A stretch of DNA of 64,000 nt from Clostridia bacterium (GTDB lineage: Bacteria > Bacillota > Clostridia > Oscillospirales > Acutalibacteraceae): assembly GCA_017415025.1 (NCBI GenBank), contig JAFQJH010000002.1:1-64000 (forward strand). Direction: 5' to 3'. Below are positions 51,486 to 59,845 of this stretch, piece by piece. Each line of letters starts with the position of its first letter. Positions within the stretch are counted from its first letter, which is position 1. A program made the position numbers and the translations under genes. The notes under the pieces are model-generated. The model made no database searches. It saw only the letters and a program-made list of their open reading frames with translations, and had not been told where the DNA came from.

Positions 51486-52664
51486 ATGGCAAGACATCTT
51501 TTTTCATCAGAATCAGTAACAAAGGGACATCCCGATAAAATCTGTGACCAGATTTCGGACGCAGTTCTTGACGCTATTATGGCTCAGGACCCGAACGGCA
51601 GAGTTGCTTGTGAAACCTGCTGTACAACAGGTATGGTACTCGTTATGGGTGAGATTTCAACATCCGCAAGCATTGACATTCCCGCAATTGCACGTAAGGT
51701 AATCTGCGACATCGGTTATGACAGTGCAGAAAAGGGCTTCGACGGCAACACCTGCGCTATCCTCACCTCACTTGACAAGCAGTCAGGCGATATCGCAATG
51801 GGCGTTGACGCTTCCTTCGAGCTCAAGGGTGGCGAAGAGGACAAGTACAATCTCCACGGTGCAGGCGACCAGGGTATGATGTTCGGTTACGCTTGCAACG
51901 AAACACCCGAGCTTATGCCGATGCCGATTTCACTTGCACACAAGCTTGCTCTTAAACTGACAGAGGAAAGAGAAAACGGCAACCTCGGTTATCTCCGTGC
52001 TGACGGTAAGACTCAGGTTACGGTTGAATATGACGACGACAAGGTTGTAAGAATTGATACAATCGTTGTTTCTTCACAGCACAGTGCAGACGTTGAGCTT
52101 GATAAAATCCGCGAGGATGTTATTGAGCTTGTAATCAAGCCTACAATCGACGCTTCTCTCATCGACGAGAACACAAAGATTTATGTTAACCCCACAGGCA
52201 GATTTGTAACAGGCGGCCCGCAGGGTGACTCAGGTCTTACAGGCCGTAAGATTATCGTTGACACCTACGGCGGATATTCACGCCACGGCGGCGGTGCTTT
52301 CAGCGGTAAGGACCCGACAAAGGTTGACCGTTCAGCCGCATATATGTGCCGTTACGTTGCAAAGAACATCGTTGCCGCAGGACTTGCAAGCAAGTGTGAG
52401 GTTCAGCTCGCTTATGCAATCGGCGTTGCAAAGCCCGTTTCGGTTATGGTTGACACCTTCGGTACAGGTAAGGTTTCTAACACAGAGCTTGCAGCAGCAG
52501 TCGATAAGGTATTCGATATGAGACCCGCTGCAATCATCGACAATCTTAACCTTCGCCGTCCTATCTACCAGCAGACGGCCGCTTACGGTCATATAGGAAG
52601 AACCGACATCGACCTTCCGTGGGAGAAGACGGATAAGATTGAGGCACTTAAAGCTGCGCTTTAA
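51486..52664 (+). CDS. metK: S-adenosylmethionine synthetase
   Basis: A 392-residue enzyme that makes S-adenosylmethionine from methionine and ATP. It opens [20 protein letters not shown]. The signatures [15 protein letters not shown] (about 117-131) and [16 protein letters not shown] (about 263-278) are both intact. The ATG at 51486 follows AAAGGAGG. Longer in-frame starts would run into the riboswitch terminator. Confidence 0.97.
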   Translation: MARHLFSSESVTKGHPDKICDQISDAVLDAIMAQDPNGRVACETCCTTGMVLVMGEISTSASIDIPAIARKVICDIGYDSAEKGFDGNTCAILTSLDKQSGDIAMGVDASFELKGGEEDKYNLHGAGDQGMMFGYACNETPELMPMPISLAHKLALKLTEERENGNLGYLRADGKTQVTVEYDDDKVVRIDTIVVSSQHSADVELDKIREDVIELVIKPTIDASLIDENTKIYVNPTGRFVTGGPQGDSGLTGRKIIVDTYGGYSRHGGGAFSGKDPTKVDRSAAYMCRYVAKNIVAAGLASKCEVQLAYAIGVAKPVSVMVDTFGTGKVSNTELAAAVDKVFDMRPAAIIDNLNLRRPIYQQTAAYGHIGRTDIDLPWEKTDKIEALKAAL

Positions 52665-52681
52665 TAGCTAAATATTAAATG

Positions 52682-52712
52682 GAGACAAGAACTTTTATTG
52701 AGTTCTTGTCTC
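52682..52712 (+). terminator. Terminator of metK
   Basis: A perfect 12-bp stem GAGACAAGAACT / AGTTCTTGTCTC followed by TTTT. Confidence 0.9.
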
Positions 52713-52742
52713 TTTTATGTTATTATAAATACGGTGATAGTT

Positions 52743-53252
52743 ATGGATTTACCTAAAAGAAAACCAACAAGGCTAAAAAAATATGATTATAGTACACCTG
52801 GTGCATATTTTGTAACCATTTGTACAAAAAACAGAAAAAATCTTTTTGGAAAAATTGACTGTAAGGCAATGACTTTAAATTATTTAGGTCTGATAGTAAA
52901 TCAAGAAATTAACAATATAGAAAAGCACTATACCAACATAAAAATAGACAAATATATCATTATGCCAAACCATATACATATGATTATCATAATCACCGAA
53001 AAGCCAGACCAAACGGCAGGGATGAATCCCTGCCCTACGATAAGATATGACATTCCGAATGTAGTAGGAAAATTTAAAGCCGCTGTCACCAGAAATGTAG
53101 GGAATGCATTTATGCATTCCGTAAAAGGAAATCTTTGGCAAATTTCTTTCAACGACCATATTATACGCGGAGAAAAAGATTATCATAAAATTTGGGAGTA
53201 TATTGATGCAAATGTTTTAAAGTGGGAGTCCGACTGTTTTTATTGTGATTAG
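52743..53252 (+). CDS. REP-associated tyrosine transposase (RAYT)
   Basis: A 169-residue single-strand transposase of the IS200/Y1 relative called RAYT or TnpA-REP. It has the HUH motif PNHIHMIIII (His 77 and 79) and a C-terminal helix with Tyr 147 and 153, one of which should be catalytic. GAYFVTICTKNRKNLF at the start is typical. RAYTs are usually single-copy and associated with GTAG-hairpin REP elements. Two such elements lie inside this very frame, encoding residues 91-99 and 119-126, and keep it open. The gene is AT-richer than its neighbours. The ATG at 52743 has only a weak ribosome site. Confidence 0.85.
   Translation: MDLPKRKPTRLKKYDYSTPGAYFVTICTKNRKNLFGKIDCKAMTLNYLGLIVNQEINNIEKHYTNIKIDKYIIMPNHIHMIIIITEKPDQTAGMNPCPTIRYDIPNVVGKFKAAVTRNVGNAFMHSVKGNLWQISFNDHIIRGEKDYHKIWEYIDANVLKWESDCFYCD
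53015..53038 (-). repeat. REP-like element inside the RAYT gene, first
   Basis: On the minus strand GTAG is followed by a perfect 9-bp hairpin GGCAGGGAT-TC-ATCCCTGCC. It is in frame and encodes TAGMNPCPT of the transposase. Confidence 0.75.
53097..53120 (+). repeat. REP-like element inside the RAYT gene, second
   Basis: On the plus strand GTAG is followed by GGAATGCA-TTTA-TGCATTCC, a perfect 8-bp hairpin. It is inverted to the first element, with 58 nt between the GTAG boxes, like a BIME pair. Confidence 0.75.
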
Positions 53253-53262
53253 AGGATAAAAT

Positions 53263-53721
53263 ATGAAAAAGTATTACTGTAAAGACGGACAAGAGGTTTT
53301 GGTAAAGCCTCATCCGTCTGATTCTAAAAAAATCATAGTAATTTATAAAAAGAAAAAATACTGTCGTTCAAAAAACATCATAAACAAAACTATTTTTTCG
53401 CAGGATCCAACCAGAGTGGGCTACAACAACACTGTTATTTTAACTGACCCTGATACCAATAAAATCTTATTTAAGGTAAAAATATGTGAAACAGAAAGAG
53501 AAAGCTCCTACAAGAGATGTGGTGGCTCTTACTATGGTGCCGGAGTTGAAATCAAACAAACTTTCAAAAATGTCGGTGAAACCAACGAATCGCAAGTAAT
53601 AAACATAACAAAATTCTCACCGATAGGTAGTGCGGTGTGGCAAAAAAAGAAACATTCAATAATCGAATATAAAACCCCTGATAACACTACTGTAAAATGT
53701 ATCATTTTTGATTTTTATTAA
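53263..53721 (+). CDS. Orphan protein with GreA/GreB C-terminal-like end
   Basis: A 152-residue basic protein. Residues about 45-150 recall the FKBP-like C-terminal domain of GreA/GreB: a strand pair around NTVILTDPDTNKILFKVKIC, then SPIGSAVWQKKKHSIIEYKT and a last strand TVKCIIFDFY. The usual coiled coil that enters RNA polymerase is missing. It may therefore bind polymerase without cleavage activity (inference from fold only). The gene is AT-rich like the RAYT gene 10 nt upstream, which suggests shared foreign origin. Confidence 0.55.
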   Translation: MKKYYCKDGQEVLVKPHPSDSKKIIVIYKKKKYCRSKNIINKTIFSQDPTRVGYNNTVILTDPDTNKILFKVKICETERESSYKRCGGSYYGAGVEIKQTFKNVGETNESQVINITKFSPIGSAVWQKKKHSIIEYKTPDNTTVKCIIFDFY

Positions 53722-53792
53722 AAATGAGTATAAATTTATTTACATTCGCATCAAGTTTGATATATAATAAAACGTTGCACGGAGGTGGAGAA

Positions 53793-54404
53793 ATGGCGAA
53801 AAAAAATATTGTTTTTGATATGGGCGGTGTGCTGGTTGACTTTGACGCGAAACGCAGTCTTACAACACATTTCGACCCGAAATATCACGATATAATCAAC
53901 GAAAAAACCTTCGCTTCCGAAACGTGGAAGCTGATGGACAAGGGCGACTATGAGGTCGAGGAGGCCATTGACATTATGTGCCGCGACCTTCCGCGAGAGC
54001 TTCACGATGAGATCAGGACAATGATTCTTGACCACGAGGGTGAAATGCCTCCGATAAAAGAAATGTATCCTATCGTAAAATCGCTCAAGGAAAACGGATA
54101 TAACATCTATCTTCTTTCAAACTGTCCCGGGTGGTTCGAAGATTTCAAAAAAAGTGTTCCTGCTTTTGACTTTTTCGACGGATTTATCATCTCGGCAAAG
54201 TATAATTTAATTAAACCCGAAAAAGAGATTTATGAGGTTCTGTTCAGAGAATTTTCTCTCGTGCCCGAGGAGTGCTTTTTTATTGATGACTCCCCTGCCA
54301 ATATTGAAACCGCAAAAAATCTCGGAATGCACGGTCATTGCTTTAACGATAAAGACACCAACAAACTTATTGCCTCATTCAAAAATTCAGGCATCAGCAT
54401 CTGA
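53793..54404 (+). CDS. HAD family hydrolase
   Basis: A 203-residue HAD phosphatase of the YihX/epoxide-hydrolase-like branch. Motif I is DMGGVLVDFD (about 8-17), motif II LLSNCPG (about 109-115), Lys lies in NLIKPEKEIYEVL, and motif IV is FIDDSPANIETAKNLGMHG. The substrate is probably a small sugar phosphate. I start at the ATG at 53793 behind GGAGGTGG. It ends 12 nt before mfd and may be co-transcribed with it. Confidence 0.85.
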   Translation: MAKKNIVFDMGGVLVDFDAKRSLTTHFDPKYHDIINEKTFASETWKLMDKGDYEVEEAIDIMCRDLPRELHDEIRTMILDHEGEMPPIKEMYPIVKSLKENGYNIYLLSNCPGWFEDFKKSVPAFDFFDGFIISAKYNLIKPEKEIYEVLFREFSLVPEECFFIDDSPANIETAKNLGMHGHCFNDKDTNKLIASFKNSGISI

Positions 54405-54416
54405 CAAGGAGAATTT

Positions 54417-57400
54417 ATGTCCTGCTTTACCAAAGCCCTCAGAGGCTTAAACGAATACCGTTCAATTCTATACGACCTTAATAACCGACGCCTCCCCGCA
54501 GGAGTTGTCGGTCTTTCGGCTATACATAAGGCACACGTTATTGCCGCCGCTTGTGAGGATTTGTCACCTCACCGTGCGATTATCATCACTCCCGACGAGG
54601 CGCAGGCAACCAAGCTCTGCAAGGACCTTAATGCCTTCGGCTGTGAGGCACAGCTTTTCCCCGCAGGCGACATCACACTTCGTCCCGACAACGTAAAGTC
54701 GCGCGAATACGAGCATAAAAGGCTGAGTGTGCTCGGCAACCTTGTTGACGGCAAGGTGCGCGCCGTTGTATGCTCGGTCGAGGCGGCTTTACAGTACACC
54801 ATTCCGCCCGAGGAGCTTATAGCAAAAAGAATTACACTCACGGTTGACGAGGAAATAAGGCAGGATGACCTTATTGAAATGCTTGTCAACGCGGGTTATA
54901 CCCGAAGCGCACAGGTTGACGGCTCGGGTCAGTTCGCCGTGCGCGGAGGCATTATAGACATCTTCTCCCCCGATTGTGAAAATCCTTACAGAATTGAATT
55001 CTGGGGCGATAACATTGACTGTCTTTCCACCTTTGAGGTCGAGAGTCAGCGAAGAATCGACTCGACACGCTCGGTTGTAATCACACCCACAAACGAAATC
55101 TGCTGTAACCCCGTAAGGCTGGCAGAAATTCTTGAGGATTTTATAAAAAATGCACGCGGCAAGGGCACACAAAAGGTCAAGGACAGCATAAAGCTTGACC
55201 TTGAAAAGCTTGAGGGCGGTATCAACCTGCCGAATATTGACAGATATATGCCCATTATTTACCCCTGCCCTGCCACAATTTTTGATTATATCGAGCAACC
55301 GCTTGTTTTTGTTACGGAAAGCTTTTCCGTCAAGGAAAGTGCAAATGCCTGTCTTAAGATTTTCCACGAGGATATCAAGGCATATCTTGAGGACGGCATC
55401 ATCTGCAACGGTCTTGACAGATATATGCTCGAATTCAGCGAGCTTCTGACAATGTACGAGGACCTCGGAGCAATTTACCTTGACAATATGACACGAGGCT
55501 CGTTTGACACACCCGTCAAGAGTCTTGTCACATTCAACGCAAAGCAGTTCAGCCCGTGGAGCGGCTCGCTCTCCGTGCTGATTGACGATATCCGCCCTGT
55601 TTACGGCAAAAAAGGCAACTCTGTTTTTGTCATCGCAGGTACGGAAAAATCCGCAAGTGCGCTTGCAGGAGACCTTGAAAACGAGGGTATTTCCGCAACG
55701 TATCTCCCCTCACCACCCGAGGAATGCATCCCCGGCAAGGTGATTGTTCTTCCCGGCGGTTTTTCGGCAGGCTTTGAATACCCCGATGCAAAACTGACCG
55801 TTATTACCTACGGCAGCCGCGCGGCTCTGCCCGTCAAGAGGGCATCCAAAAAGGTTAAAAAAGCCAATATGTTCAACTCTCTTGAGGATTTGCACAAGGG
55901 CGATTATATTGTTCACACGGCTCACGGTATCGGTATTTTCGACGGTATCACAAGCCTTGAGGCTGACGGCAAAATCAAGGATTACATCAAAATCCGTTAT
56001 GACAAGGGTGACGTGCTTTACGTCCCTGTTACACAGCTCGACCAGGTATCAAAATATATCGGTGCAAAGAGTGAGAACGGTACGGTAAAGCTTAACCGCC
56101 TCGGCGGTAAGGAGTGGCAGAAAACACGCACGCGTGTTCGCTCTGCTGTTAAGGATATCGCAAAGGAGCTTATCGACCTTTACGCAAAAAGAACGCAGAT
56201 TAAGGGTCACGCCTTCTCACCCGATATTGATATGCAGAACGACTTTGAGCGCCGCTTTGAGTTTGACGAAACAGAAGATCAGCTTCGTTGTATTTTTGAA
56301 ATCAAAGAGGATATGGAAAAGCCGTATCCGATGGACAGACTGCTTTGCGGTGACGTCGGCTTCGGCAAAACAGAGGTTGCATTGCGCGCGGCATTCAAGG
56401 CTGTTGCGGACGGCAAGCAGGTTGCAATACTTGTTCCCACGACCATTCTTGCGCTTCAGCATTACCAGACAATCTGCAAGCGTTTTGAAGGCTTCCCCGT
56501 GGAGGCGCAGATGCTTTCGCGCTTCGTGCCCGCGGCACAGCAGAAAAAAATAAAAGCCGACCTTAAATCAGGCTTTGTTGATATTATCGTCGGCACACAC
56601 CGACTCATTTCCAAGGATATCGAATTCCGCAACCTCGGGCTTATAATAGTTGACGAGGAACAGCGCTTCGGCGTTGCACAGAAAGAAAAGCTCAAGGAAA
56701 ACTATCCCGATATTGACGTACTGACATTGAGTGCAACTCCCATTCCGAGAACGCTCAATATGGCAATGTCGGGCATCAGGGATATGTCAATTCTTGAAGA
56801 GGCGCCGCACGACAGACACCCTGTTCAGACCTATGTTATCGAATATAATTTTGAGGTTATCCTGCAGGCAATTCATTCGGAGCTTCGGCGCGGAGGTCAG
56901 GTTTATTACCTGCACAACCGCACGGAAACCATTGAAAAATGTGCCGCAAGGCTCAAGGAATTTTTACCCGACCACACGGTTGCCGTTGCGCACGGACAGA
57001 TGTCCGAGGATCAGCTCAGCGACATCTGGCGCAGGCTTCTCGAAGGTGAAATTGACGTTCTTGTCTGCACAACGATTATCGAAACGGGCGTTGACGTTCC
57101 GAACGTAAATACAATTATTATTGAAAATGCCGACAGGCTCGGACTCGCACAGCTTCATCAGATAAGAGGCCGTGTCGGACGTTCGGCAAGACGTGCAAGC
57201 GCGTACCTTACCTTTACAAGGGGCAAGGAGTTAAGCGAAATTGCGGCAAAGAGGCTGACGGCTATCCGTGAATATACGGAGTTCGGCTCGGGCTTTCACA
57301 TCGCGATGCGCGACCTTGAAATCCGCGGAGCGGGCAACATCCTCGGTGCACAGCAGCACGGTCACATGGAGGCAGTCGGATACGATATGTATCTTAAAAT

Positions 57401-57890
57401 GCTCGAGCAGGCTGTCAGTGAAGAAAAGGGAGAAATTCCTGCAATTCCTGAAAAGGAATGTCTTATCGACCTTCCGATTGATGCCCACATTCCGAGCGAT
57501 TATATCGAAAACGTACCGCACAAGCTCAAAATGTATCGCAGAATTGCTGACATCAAAACACAGGATGATGCCGACGACGTTATCGACGAGCTTATTGACC
57601 GCTTCGGCGAGCCGCCGCAGTGCGTAATGGGACTTGTCACCGTTTCGCTTCTTCGTAATTCCGCGCTCAAGCAGGGCGTTTACGAAATCGGCAGAACGGG
57701 TAACAGCGTTAAGCTCTTTATCGAAAACCTGCAGATGGAAAAGATTTCAATGCTTGCAAAATATATGCCGGGCAGAATCACGGTTTCCGCCGCAGGCAAA
57801 CCGCACATTGCCGTAAAGGTGATGCAAGGTGAGGATCAGCTTACGGTTATACGAAAAGCACTTGATATAATGGCAAAAACAGATGAATAA
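54417..57890 (+). CDS. mfd: Transcription-repair coupling factor
   Basis: A 1157-residue ATPase that removes RNA polymerase stalled at DNA damage and brings UvrA to the site. In order come the UvrB-like N-terminal module (FPAGDITLRPDN, SAQVDGSGQFAVRGGIIDIF), the polymerase-interacting CarD-like domain (about 480-560; GDYIVHTAHGIGIFDGI), and the RecG-like motor with Walker A GDVGFGKTEVALRA (about 643-656), DEEQRFG and the GRVGRSARRASAYL helicase motif VI. A C-terminal TRCF domain ends the protein. Length is normal. AAGGAG precedes the ATG. Confidence 0.97.
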   Translation: MSCFTKALRGLNEYRSILYDLNNRRLPAGVVGLSAIHKAHVIAAACEDLSPHRAIIITPDEAQATKLCKDLNAFGCEAQLFPAGDITLRPDNVKSREYEHKRLSVLGNLVDGKVRAVVCSVEAALQYTIPPEELIAKRITLTVDEEIRQDDLIEMLVNAGYTRSAQVDGSGQFAVRGGIIDIFSPDCENPYRIEFWGDNIDCLSTFEVESQRRIDSTRSVVITPTNEICCNPVRLAEILEDFIKNARGKGTQKVKDSIKLDLEKLEGGINLPNIDRYMPIIYPCPATIFDYIEQPLVFVTESFSVKESANACLKIFHEDIKAYLEDGIICNGLDRYMLEFSELLTMYEDLGAIYLDNMTRGSFDTPVKSLVTFNAKQFSPWSGSLSVLIDDIRPVYGKKGNSVFVIAGTEKSASALAGDLENEGISATYLPSPPEECIPGKVIVLPGGFSAGFEYPDAKLTVITYGSRAALPVKRASKKVKKANMFNSLEDLHKGDYIVHTAHGIGIFDGITSLEADGKIKDYIKIRYDKGDVLYVPVTQLDQVSKYIGAKSENGTVKLNRLGGKEWQKTRTRVRSAVKDIAKELIDLYAKRTQIKGHAFSPDIDMQNDFERRFEFDETEDQLRCIFEIKEDMEKPYPMDRLLCGDVGFGKTEVALRAAFKAVADGKQVAILVPTTILALQHYQTICKRFEGFPVEAQMLSRFVPAAQQKKIKADLKSGFVDIIVGTHRLISKDIEFRNLGLIIVDEEQRFGVAQKEKLKENYPDIDVLTLSATPIPRTLNMAMSGIRDMSILEEAPHDRHPVQTYVIEYNFEVILQAIHSELRRGGQVYYLHNRTETIEKCAARLKEFLPDHTVAVAHGQMSEDQLSDIWRRLLEGEIDVLVCTTIIETGVDVPNVNTIIIENADRLGLAQLHQIRGRVGRSARRASAYLTFTRGKELSEIAAKRLTAIREYTEFGSGFHIAMRDLEIRGAGNILGAQQHGHMEAVGYDMYLKMLEQAVSEEKGEIPAIPEKECLIDLPIDAHIPSDYIENVPHKLKMYRRIADIKTQDDADDVIDELIDRFGEPPQCVMGLVTVSLLRNSALKQGVYEIGRTGNSVKLFIENLQMEKISMLAKYMPGRITVSAAGKPHIAVKVMQGEDQLTVIRKALDIMAKTDE

Positions 57891-57898
57891 ACCGACAA

Positions 57899-57929
57899 AG
57901 CCGCAACGGAAAATTCCTCCGCTGCGGCT
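57899..57929. terminator. Terminator between mfd and the anti-sigma-like gene
   Basis: AGCCGCA and TGCGGCT pair, extended by CGG and CCG, around a 9-nt loop. The flanking genes converge. Confidence 0.7.
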
Positions 57930-57935
57930 AAACTT

Positions 57936-59243
57936 TTACTTTTTATCAAGGTTAAAGCTGTCAAAAAGGACCAGCTTTCCGTCCTCAAATTCAAACTCTA
58001 GAAAATCGTTGTATCCGTTCGGATAGCTGTCGCTTTCTTTGACATTAACACTTATCTTGCAGGAGGTCAGCCGTTCACCGTCAGCCTCAATATAGCTGAC
58101 AGAAAGCGGGAACAAGCCAAAAGTACAAAGCTCCCTCATAACATAGGCTTCATCGTCACCGATCTTGAAGTATTCACCCGCAGATATGCTTCTCATCTTT
58201 TCTTCTTTAATATACGGACTGACACAACGATAAGCAAGATTGATATTCAAGCTTCTGAGGTTTTCGCTGTTGTTTTCGCCAAAATTAAAGCTTGCAACTC
58301 TGTTATCACTGCGATTCTTCCTGTAAGCATCAGCTTTCGGAAAATATTCATAACCGAGGTCGGCGAGCAAAGTCTTCAACTCATCATCCGATTTGTCAAG
58401 CGGATTTGATTTAATAAAAGCATCATCAAGCTCATAAATGCATTTTTTTGCAATTTCCGATCCTGTAAAATCATTCGGGAATGAACCGTTGAAATAATTG
58501 ACCGCTGTACCCGCACCCGTCAAGGCAACAGAGAGCACAAAGAAAATTACTGCAATCAGCTTTAGTTTTTTCTTTGGTATTTGTCTGAAAGACTTTGATT
58601 TTTTTGAAAATATAACTGCAATAACAGAGAGTATCAGATTTGCAGGAATCATCGCTGTACCGATAATATTCATAATGTTATAAAGAATATCGAAATTGAA
58701 AATGTCTGCAAAATACTGCGGTAACGTTGAAAAACCTAATATTATAGGTAAAGCAAGCGGAACGGCATCCCCCATTGTCAGTGAAAAGACAAAAGACAAA
58801 GTAATCAAAACAACATTCCAGACAATAAGAAAAACAGCCGGCTTCGGATTCTTTTTTGTAAAAGAGCTGTACAGCATCCAAAAATTAACCGCGTAATATA
58901 CCGCGCTGAAAATGCCGTTTACAAAATATGATATGCCGTCCGAGCGGATCAGAAATTCTGTTCCTCCAAGACCGAAAAAGAAAAACGACGCAAACAAAAC
59001 ACCTGTAATCAAGACTCTGACGGTCGATTTTTTTATCCTTTTGTTGATAAGCTTGTCAATCTGCTCCGAGAAAGAAAAATCAACATTAACGGCGGGTAAA
59101 ACAGAAATCGGCTCTGACAATACCTTTTCATCAAAATATTCCATAAGGACAGCAAATTTTTCGATATCATTTTCAATTTTCTGCGCCTCTTCAGGTAAGA
59201 GATTCCCTTTTTTATACTCTTCAAATTTTTCTCTGTAATTCAT
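57936..59243 (-). CDS. Membrane partner of ECF sigma factor, probable anti-sigma
   Basis: A 435-residue protein. A soluble N-terminal part of about 75 residues (MNYREKFEEYKKGNLLPEEA) is followed by six membrane segments (about 76-250) and a large outside domain (about 255-435). It starts 4 nt before the stop of the ECF sigma gene, so the two are coupled. Position and topology fit an anti-sigma factor that holds the sigma at the membrane and releases it on an outside signal. The usual zinc motif (HxxxCxxC) is absent from the N-terminal part. Confidence 0.7.
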   Translation of the reverse strand: MNYREKFEEYKKGNLLPEEAQKIENDIEKFAVLMEYFDEKVLSEPISVLPAVNVDFSFSEQIDKLINKRIKKSTVRVLITGVLFASFFFFGLGGTEFLIRSDGISYFVNGIFSAVYYAVNFWMLYSSFTKKNPKPAVFLIVWNVVLITLSFVFSLTMGDAVPLALPIILGFSTLPQYFADIFNFDILYNIMNIIGTAMIPANLILSVIAVIFSKKSKSFRQIPKKKLKLIAVIFFVLSVALTGAGTAVNYFNGSFPNDFTGSEIAKKCIYELDDAFIKSNPLDKSDDELKTLLADLGYEYFPKADAYRKNRSDNRVASFNFGENNSENLRSLNINLAYRCVSPYIKEEKMRSISAGEYFKIGDDEAYVMRELCTFGLFPLSVSYIEADGERLTSCKISVNVKESDSYPNGYNDFLEFEFEDGKLVLFDSFNLDKK

Positions 59244-59725
59244 ACCTGTTCCTCCTCCATTAGTTTTTTGAGCTTTTCTCTGGCACGCGAAGCAATAACT
59301 CTGACAGCGGAATAGGAAAGTCCTGTTATAGAGGCTATTTCGTATTGCCTGAAGCCCGCAAAATAATGTAAAGTTATAACCTTGCGTTCGTTTTCATCAA
59401 GCCTCTGAATACAATGATAAAGCAACTGATATTCCTCCTCAGCAATCAGTCTGTCCGTAAAGGAAAAGTCAATTAAATCACCGTTCAATTCAAAATCCGA
59501 ATACCGCTTATTCTCTCTGAAATAATCATAAGTAAGATTGGATGCTACCTTGTAAAGCCACGGCAAAACCGAACTGCACTTTTCAGGCAATGAAACAATG
59601 GCTTTGACAAAGGTTTCCTGTGTCAGGTCTTCTGCAATATGCTCGTTACGGCACAGTGAAAAAATATACAGAAAAATTCTTCTGTTATGCTCTTTATATA
59701 TTTTTTCAATGTTGTTATCCGCCAT
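59240..59725 (-). CDS. ECF sigma factor
   Basis: A 161-residue RNA polymerase sigma factor of the extracytoplasmic function group. Region 2 is HNRRIFLYIFSLCRNEHIAE and LTQETFVKAIVSL, and region 4 is LDENERKVITLHYFAGFRQY and EIASITGLSYSAVRVIASRA. I start at the ATG at 59725 because AGGAGGTGAG precedes it at normal distance. The next gene, overlapping by 4 nt, encodes its likely membrane anti-sigma. The promoter it recognises cannot be told from this window. Confidence 0.9.
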   Translation of the reverse strand: MADNNIEKIYKEHNRRIFLYIFSLCRNEHIAEDLTQETFVKAIVSLPEKCSSVLPWLYKVASNLTYDYFRENKRYSDFELNGDLIDFSFTDRLIAEEEYQLLYHCIQRLDENERKVITLHYFAGFRQYEIASITGLSYSAVRVIASRAREKLKKLMEEEQV

Positions 59726-59797
59726 CGTCTCACCTCCTGTCATTAATATAACGTATAAGACAACTGAATTGTTACATAAATTTACAAAAAAACAGCT

Positions 59798-59828
59798 ATC
59801 GGCCTGTGACTGACCGTCACAAGCCGAT
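59798..59828 (-). terminator. Terminator of the large phosphoesterase gene
   Basis: ATCGGC-TGTGAC and GTCACA-GCCGAT pair with one bulge on each side around a 5-nt loop, just past the stop. Confidence 0.7.
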
Positions 59829-59845
59829 TTTGTTGTTTATTAAGT

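Noticed and set aside
53724-53792. Upstream start for the HAD protein
   Set aside because: The ATG at 53724 has no ribosome site and the extra residues are not part of the HAD fold; GGAGGTGG precedes the ATG at 53793.
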